Shown: positions 58,778-64,000 of the stretch, in pieces
How positions within the stretch are numbered: the first letter of the stretch is position 1
Layout of the letters: every line of letters starts with the position of its first letter
NCBI RefSeq assembly: GCF_023699475.1
Contig: NZ_JALXFV010000003.1
Coordinates: 289,399-353,398 of the forward strand
Source: Halomarina rubra
GTDB taxonomy: Archaea; Halobacteriota; Halobacteria; Halobacteriales; Haloarculaceae
DNA length: 64,000 bases
Direction of reading: 5' to 3'
Notes under the pieces: generated by a model
Told to the model about the DNA's origin: nothing
Seen by the model: the letters and a program-made list of their open reading frames with translations, nothing else
Database searches by the model: none
Translations under genes and position numbers: made by a program

Positions 58778-60094
58778 TCAGGAGAGGTATCGCTCGGCCG
58801 CCGTCGCGAGCGTCGCGCCCGCGGTCAGCACCTCCGCCCACTCGACGGTCTCGTTCGGGAAGTGCGCCTGGTCGATGGTGCCCGGCCCGAACAGCACCGT
58901 CGGGACGCCGGCGTCGATGTAGTGGCGCGCGTCCGCACCGTAGGTGACGCCGAGCGGGTCGGTGCCGGCCAGTCCGTGCTCGGTCATCGACGCCTGGACC
59001 GACTCGACGACCGGTTCGTCGGGTGCGATCTCGCTCGCCTCGAACTGGATACCGAGTCGCTCGACCGACAGCGCGTCGGGCCACCCCGCCTCGCGGGCGG
59101 TCGCGGCGAGGCGCTCCCGGACGGTCGACTCCACTTCGGCGACGGTCTCGCCGGGCGCGACGCCGACGCGGAGTTCGGCGGTGAGGCGCGCGGGGACCGT
59201 CGACGCCCACTCGCCAGCCTCGACGGTCCCGACGACGAGGGGCCACGGTGTCGGAAACCGCTCGTACAGCGGGTGCGTCACCGTGTCGGTGCGTTCGGTC
59301 TCTAGCGCGCGCAGTGCGTCGTGGACGACCTCGAAGCGGTCGAGGGCGCTCGCGCCGCGCCAGGCAGTCGCGGCGTGGGCCGACCGCCCGCGGACGTCGA
59401 GACGTACCATCAGGCTCCCCTCGCTGGCGACGACCGGCCGGAGTTCGGTCGGTTCGGCGACGATGGCGGCGTCGCGCTCGCCGGGGTACGGCGCGTCGAG
59501 CGCGCTCGCGGCCGCTCCGATGCCGCCCTCTTCCTCGCCGGCGACGCACTCGACGACGATGCGACCGTCGAGGTCCACTTCGCCCGCCTCGACACGGTCG
59601 GCGAGGTACCGCGCGGCGTAGACGCACGCGGCGACCCCCGACTTCATGTCCGCCGCACCGCGAGCGGTCAGTCGCCCTCCGTCCTCGGACCACGTCGGCG
59701 TGAACGGGTCGCTGTGCCACGCGCCGTCGGCCGACGGTCCGTCCGTGTCTGCATCACCGTCGCTCGCGTCGCTCGCGGGCACCACGTCGACGTGGCCGTT
59801 CAACAGGAGCGTCCGCCCCTCGCCCGAGCCGAGTTCGAGCACGCCGGCGACGCTGGGGCGACCTGCCGTCGCTATCTCGGCCGGGGTGTCCGGGAACGAC
59901 GGGTGGCCGGCCAACCGCTCGGGGTCGGCCTCCCACTCGTCGGTCTCGAAGCCGAGGGCGTCGAGGTGACCCCGGACGAACGACTGCACGCCCGCCTCCG
60001 CACCCGGTGTCGACTCGAAGGAGACGAGACGCTCGACGAACGCTCGCAGGTCCTCGCCGTACCGCTCCGTGAACCCAGCCGAGAGGTCGGTCAT
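58778..60094 (-). CDS. M20-family metallopeptidase (ArgE/DapE-like)
   Basis: 438 residues from the ATG at 60094. Metal and catalytic residues: LNGHVDVVPA (His, Asp), GAADMKSG (bridging Asp), AGEEEGG (catalytic Glu and metal Glu), and a dimerisation domain around DVRGRSAHAATAWRG. A terminal His motif is in DQAHFPNE. It removes acyl groups from amino acids or cuts small peptides. Exact substrate unknown; ArgE or DapE-type deacylase are the main options. Confidence 0.88.
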   Translation of the reverse strand: MTDLSAGFTERYGEDLRAFVERLVSFESTPGAEAGVQSFVRGHLDALGFETDEWEADPERLAGHPSFPDTPAEIATAGRPSVAGVLELGSGEGRTLLLNGHVDVVPASDASDGDADTDGPSADGAWHSDPFTPTWSEDGGRLTARGAADMKSGVAACVYAARYLADRVEAGEVDLDGRIVVECVAGEEEGGIGAAASALDAPYPGERDAAIVAEPTELRPVVASEGSLMVRLDVRGRSAHAATAWRGASALDRFEVVHDALRALETERTDTVTHPLYERFPTPWPLVVGTVEAGEWASTVPARLTAELRVGVAPGETVAEVESTVRERLAATAREAGWPDALSVERLGIQFEASEIAPDEPVVESVQASMTEHGLAGTDPLGVTYGADARHYIDAGVPTVLFGPGTIDQAHFPNETVEWAEVLTAGATLATAAERYLS

Positions 60095-60202
60095 CGGCCG
60101 ACGATGGACCGGCCAGCGACAAGAGCGTTCGCTATCGTTCCACACGAAACCGAGGGGGTGTTCGGGCGGCGCGACCGCTGCTCGTTCGAGCACCCGGAGT
60201 AG

Positions 60203-60227
60203 AAACGGGCTGAGAGGGATTTGAACC
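60203..60227. repeat. 25-bp duplicate of the tRNA-Lys 3' end
   Basis: The sequence at 60203-60227 is an exact copy of 60302-60326, which contains the 3' end and T-arm of tRNA-Lys. It is 99 bp away and in the same direction. Such a duplicate beside a tRNA is the usual scar of an integrase that uses the tRNA 3' end. The stretch between also holds a 9-bp inverted match (GGATTTGAA/TTCAAATCC). Confidence 0.75.
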
Positions 60228-60304
60228 ACAGTCGCTCACTGTCGTTCGCTTCCTGATTCAAATCCTCTGTGGCGTTTTCACTGCTCACAGTGTTCGCAGG
60301 AAAA

Positions 60305-60378
60305 CGGGCTGAGAGGGATTTGAACCCCCGACCGTCTGGTTAAAAGCCAGACGCTCTCCCTAACTGAGCTATCAGCCC
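60305..60378 (-). tRNA. tRNA-Lys (anticodon TTT)
   Basis: 74 nt. Acceptor GGGCTGA/TCAGCCC, D-arm TAGCTCAGTTAGGGAGAGC, anticodon loop CTTTTAA with TTT, T-arm GGGGGTTCAAATCCCTC, discriminator G. No intron. A partial 3' copy lies at 60203-60227. Confidence 0.97.
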
Positions 60379-60471
60379 TCACCACGACTACCCCCGCTCG
60401 TCGCTAAACCGTTACGGTTGACGCGGCCGGAGAGCGTCGGCCGACCCGACGGACCACGTCAGACAGTCCGG

Positions 60472-61710
60472 TCAGCCCCGGACGGGGAGGAACGCGAGAC
60501 CGATGACGAGCATCCCGGCGATGGAGCAGATGACGAGGACGTTCCAGAGACCGGTGATGCGGTCGTGGTACGACTCCTGGGTCGCCGCCTGCTGGGAGTA
60601 CTCGGTGTAGTTCGAGCCGAACTGGGCCGAGACGCTGGTGTCGTTGCCGTGGCCCTCGGTCTGGAGGTTCACGACGCGCTGGTCACCGTTCGCGAGGGTG
60701 ACGTTCGCGCCGGACTCGAGTTCGGCCGTGTTGTACTGCGGTGCCGTGTACTCGATGACGGCCGACTCGTTGGTGACGTTCGCGACGGTCGCGCTGACGT
60801 TCAGCGTCTTCGAGTCGCTGAACGTGTCGATCTCGATCTGTAGCTGGAAGCTGTCACCCTCCTGGACGCGGGTCTGCTCCGCGCGCGGGAGGTACTCGCT
60901 CAGCGGGACGAACGACCCGTTCGAGCGGTACCGGACGAACGCCTGGCCCTCGGAGGTGACCGTCTCGTTGTACACCGCCGAGTCGGACTCCAGAGTGGCG
61001 GCGAGGTCCGTCGTGTTCGTGAACACGAGCGTGTTCTCCGCCGGGACGTAGAGCGAACTCGACCCGTTGGACTGGTTCGACTGCTGGGCGGGGACGCTCG
61101 GTCCCGCCGACGACCCGTTCGAGGCGTTGGCGGCGTTCGCACCGCTGCTCGCGTTCGACCCGTTACCCGCGGTCGGGGCAGGGGTGGCCGTTCCGGCAGA
61201 GACGTTCGCTCCGCCACCCGACGCGTTGGTCGCGTTCGGTGCAGCCGTTCCCGTGGTGTTCCCACCCGACGCGTTGCCGCTGTCGTTCCCGCTGCTCATC
61301 GCCTGCCCGGCGCTGGCGTACGGGATGACGCCGCCGCTGGCGTTGACGTACGCCGCGTCGAGGTTCGGCGAGACACCCGTCGTCACGAGGTACGTCCCGT
61401 TGAACACCTCGGCAGCCGTCCCGTTGTCGTAGGTCTGGTTCTGCGCGACCTCCGGAACGTACCACTGGAGCGTGCCGGCCGCGGTCGCGCCACCGCCACC
61501 ACCGCCGTGGCCGCCACCACCACCACCCTCGGACATCTCCGTGAGCACTCGGTACTCCTGGCCGTCTTCGGTGAAGTTCGTACCGTTCCCGTACGCCTGC
61601 TCGTTCGGCAACTCGATCGCCGGCTCCTCGGCGACCGAGATGACGGAGTACGCACTCGCCCCCATCACGAGGAAGAAGACGAAGAGGACCGCCGCTGCTC
61701 GTCGTTGCAT
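60472..61710 (-). CDS. exported, heavily N-glycosylatable surface protein with two membrane anchors
   Basis: 412 residues. An N-terminal hydrophobic segment (RRAAAVLFVFFLVMGASAYSV) and a C-terminal one (LWNVLVICSIAGMLVIGLAFLP) frame an external domain. The middle (about 130-215) is almost only Ser, Asn, Gly, Ala and Thr, with more than twenty N-x-S/T sequons in the whole protein. A Gly/His run (GGGGGGHGGGGGG) precedes it. The rest is a beta-rich domain (FQLQIEIDTFSDSKTLNVSATVANVTN). TATA-like TATAGG lies about 25-30 nt upstream. Likely a cell-surface or envelope protein of unknown role. Confidence 0.75.
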   Translation of the reverse strand: MQRRAAAVLFVFFLVMGASAYSVISVAEEPAIELPNEQAYGNGTNFTEDGQEYRVLTEMSEGGGGGGHGGGGGGATAAGTLQWYVPEVAQNQTYDNGTAAEVFNGTYLVTTGVSPNLDAAYVNASGGVIPYASAGQAMSSGNDSGNASGGNTTGTAAPNATNASGGGANVSAGTATPAPTAGNGSNASSGANAANASNGSSAGPSVPAQQSNQSNGSSSLYVPAENTLVFTNTTDLAATLESDSAVYNETVTSEGQAFVRYRSNGSFVPLSEYLPRAEQTRVQEGDSFQLQIEIDTFSDSKTLNVSATVANVTNESAVIEYTAPQYNTAELESGANVTLANGDQRVVNLQTEGHGNDTSVSAQFGSNYTEYSQQAATQESYHDRITGLWNVLVICSIAGMLVIGLAFLPVRG

Positions 61711-62117
61711 ACATCACGCGAAGATAGCGCGGCCTATATCGATTGCGTTCTCCTCGACGACACTGCCCCGCTCCCCGTGACACGGTTCTCGACCAGTGAC
61801 CGGACGCTGCGCCCCCACGCACAGGCGACACCGGCCACGCTCGTGTGTGACCCGCCAACAGCCCGCCCTCGCCCCCTCGCGGACGACTCTTCGGCCCGTC
61901 GACCCCCGGAGTCGACCGGGGAGAGTCGGGGTCGACAGCCGACCTCGTCTCGGTCCGTACGGTGTCGCCACTCGTGGACGGCCAGTAAACGCGACGAACG
62001 ATCCGACTGCAACGGCCGACGACGGGTCGTGACGGTCGGCCACGGAACGGGACCGCTCTGTGATACGTGTGTGTCGTCCGACGACGCGACCGTTGTTCGA
62101 CGTCGGATACGAAGGAG
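61711..62117. other. non-coding stretch between surface-protein gene and tRNA-Cys
   Basis: About 400 bp. The left 40 bp hold the promoter of the surface-protein gene (TATATCGAT on the plus strand near 61734). The rest contains only basic, Arg/Ser-rich open frames on both strands that I do not accept as genes. I see no other feature. Confidence 0.5.
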
Positions 62118-62193
62118 AGCCAAGGGCCGGATTCGAACCGGCGTGATCTCGCTCTGCAGGCGAGTACGTATGGCCAGACTCTGTCACCTTGGC
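62118..62193 (-). tRNA. tRNA-Cys (anticodon GCA)
   Basis: 76 nt. Acceptor GCCAAGG/CCTTGGC, anticodon loop CTGCAGA with GCA, T-arm GCCGGTTCGAATCCGGC, discriminator T. It follows 5S rRNA on the same strand, the usual haloarchaeal rRNA operon end. Confidence 0.96.
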
Positions 62194-62270
62194 GCGCGGC
62201 TGTCTCTACCGGGAGCGCGTGAATAAGGGTAGCGGTCTGGTGTGACCACTTCCCGAACCAAATACGAAAA

Positions 62271-62297
62271 GCGGCCGCACTGCGATAGTGCGGCCGC
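62271..62297 (-). terminator. strong hairpin between 5S and tRNA-Cys
   Basis: An 11-bp perfect stem GCGGCCGCACT/AGTGCGGCCGC with a 5-nt loop. Read with transcription (minus strand) it is followed by TTTT. It lies after 5S and before tRNA-Cys, so it may stop part of the rRNA transcript or serve as a processing signal. Confidence 0.6.
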
Positions 62298-62426
62298 TCT
62301 CGGTTGGATGAATACGGAATGAATGGTAGGCGGCGAACCACCAGCTGCGGGCGTCGACAGACCGATCTCCGATTCCACCGGGACGAACCCTGCGTGTACT
62401 ACGGATCACGGTCCTCGGCCCGTGCT

Positions 62427-62551
62427 TGGCCACCCTTGCGGGTCAGTTTTCCCAGAGACTCTCGTACTCCAGTACTCGCTGGAACGCTGGCAGGCTTATC
62501 TTCCGTGTTCGGGATGGGTACGGGAGTCGCCCTGCCGCTGTGGCCGCCTTA
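62427..62551 (-). rRNA. rrf: 5S ribosomal RNA
   Basis: Starts TTAAGGCGGCCA on the minus strand and contains CCCGTACCCATCCCGAACACG, the conserved loop, then GATAAGCCTGCCAGC and, at the 3' end, GGTGGCCAA pairing with the 5' end. About 122-125 nt; ends are good to a few bases. Confidence 0.95.
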
Positions 62552-62649
62552 ACGCCGACTCGCGGAATCGAACCGCGTGTGGGTAAGGACCACCGTCGGT
62601 CAGTGTACGTGCAATCCAGTTAACGCCTGGACCCGTTTACGGGACCAGT

Positions 62650-64000
<1,351 letters not shown>

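Noticed and set aside
61734..62123. Open frames between the surface-protein gene and tRNA-Cys
   Set aside because: All are Arg/Ser-rich and compete on both strands; no start signal or motif.

Overview
This is a chromosomal window from a halophilic archaeon (class Halobacteria). The evidence is very high GC, strongly acidic proteins, twin-arginine lipoprotein signals, leaderless archaeal promoters, archaeal ribosomal proteins (L10e, S6e), an archaeal RNase P RNA, and an archaeal-order rRNA tail (23S-5S-tRNA-Cys).

Layout. 0-21.6 kb is housekeeping and cell-surface genes: a DyP-like Tat protein, a secreted DUF7282-type protein, a glutathionyl-hydroquinone-reductase-type enzyme, rpl10e, an ATP-grasp enzyme, a lipoprotein metzincin, rnpB, NAD-salvage genes (pncB and a nicotinamidase-like hydrolase) around a pair of Hvo_1808-type surface proteins, a beta-helix protein, halocyanin, DUF4385, a lipoate ligase and dihydroorotase. 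21.7-28.6 kb is a peptide/nickel-type ABC importer with both ATPases fused in one chain. 28.7-36.5 kb is a run of small conserved haloarchaeal genes, three UspA proteins, a DHH phosphoesterase and rps6e. 51.9-61.7 kb holds an MFS transporter, an HD phosphohydrolase, a siroheme sulfite/nitrite reductase, an M20 peptidase, tRNA-Lys and a heavily N-glycosylatable surface protein. 62.1-64 kb is tRNA-Cys, 5S and the 3' part of 23S, all on the minus strand.

The main accessory region is an integrated element of about 14 kb (37,496-51,481). It is inserted inside a beta-CASP/metallo-beta-lactamase ribonuclease gene, whose two halves (36,567-37,507 and 51,482-51,821) rejoin in frame to 426 codons. A 12-bp direct repeat marks the crossover and short inverted arms lie just inside it. 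The element has a three-gene integrase module, a primase-polymerase/helicase replication operon with an HNH protein and a zinc-finger protein, a compact operon of small acidic proteins behind a palindromic TATA box, and small membrane proteins. No capsid, portal, terminase or spike gene was recognised, so it looks like an integrative plasmid or satellite, or an unrecognised virus.

A second theme is a structured repeat present three times (near 3.5, 7.5 and 18.0 kb). Its ends are conserved, while its central hairpin keeps pairing but changes sequence between copies. The third copy interrupts the start of a DUF4385 gene, is flanked by a 30-bp duplication of that gene, and the gene restarts at the junction. 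A 25-bp duplication of the tRNA-Lys 3' end near 60.2 kb marks an old integration scar.
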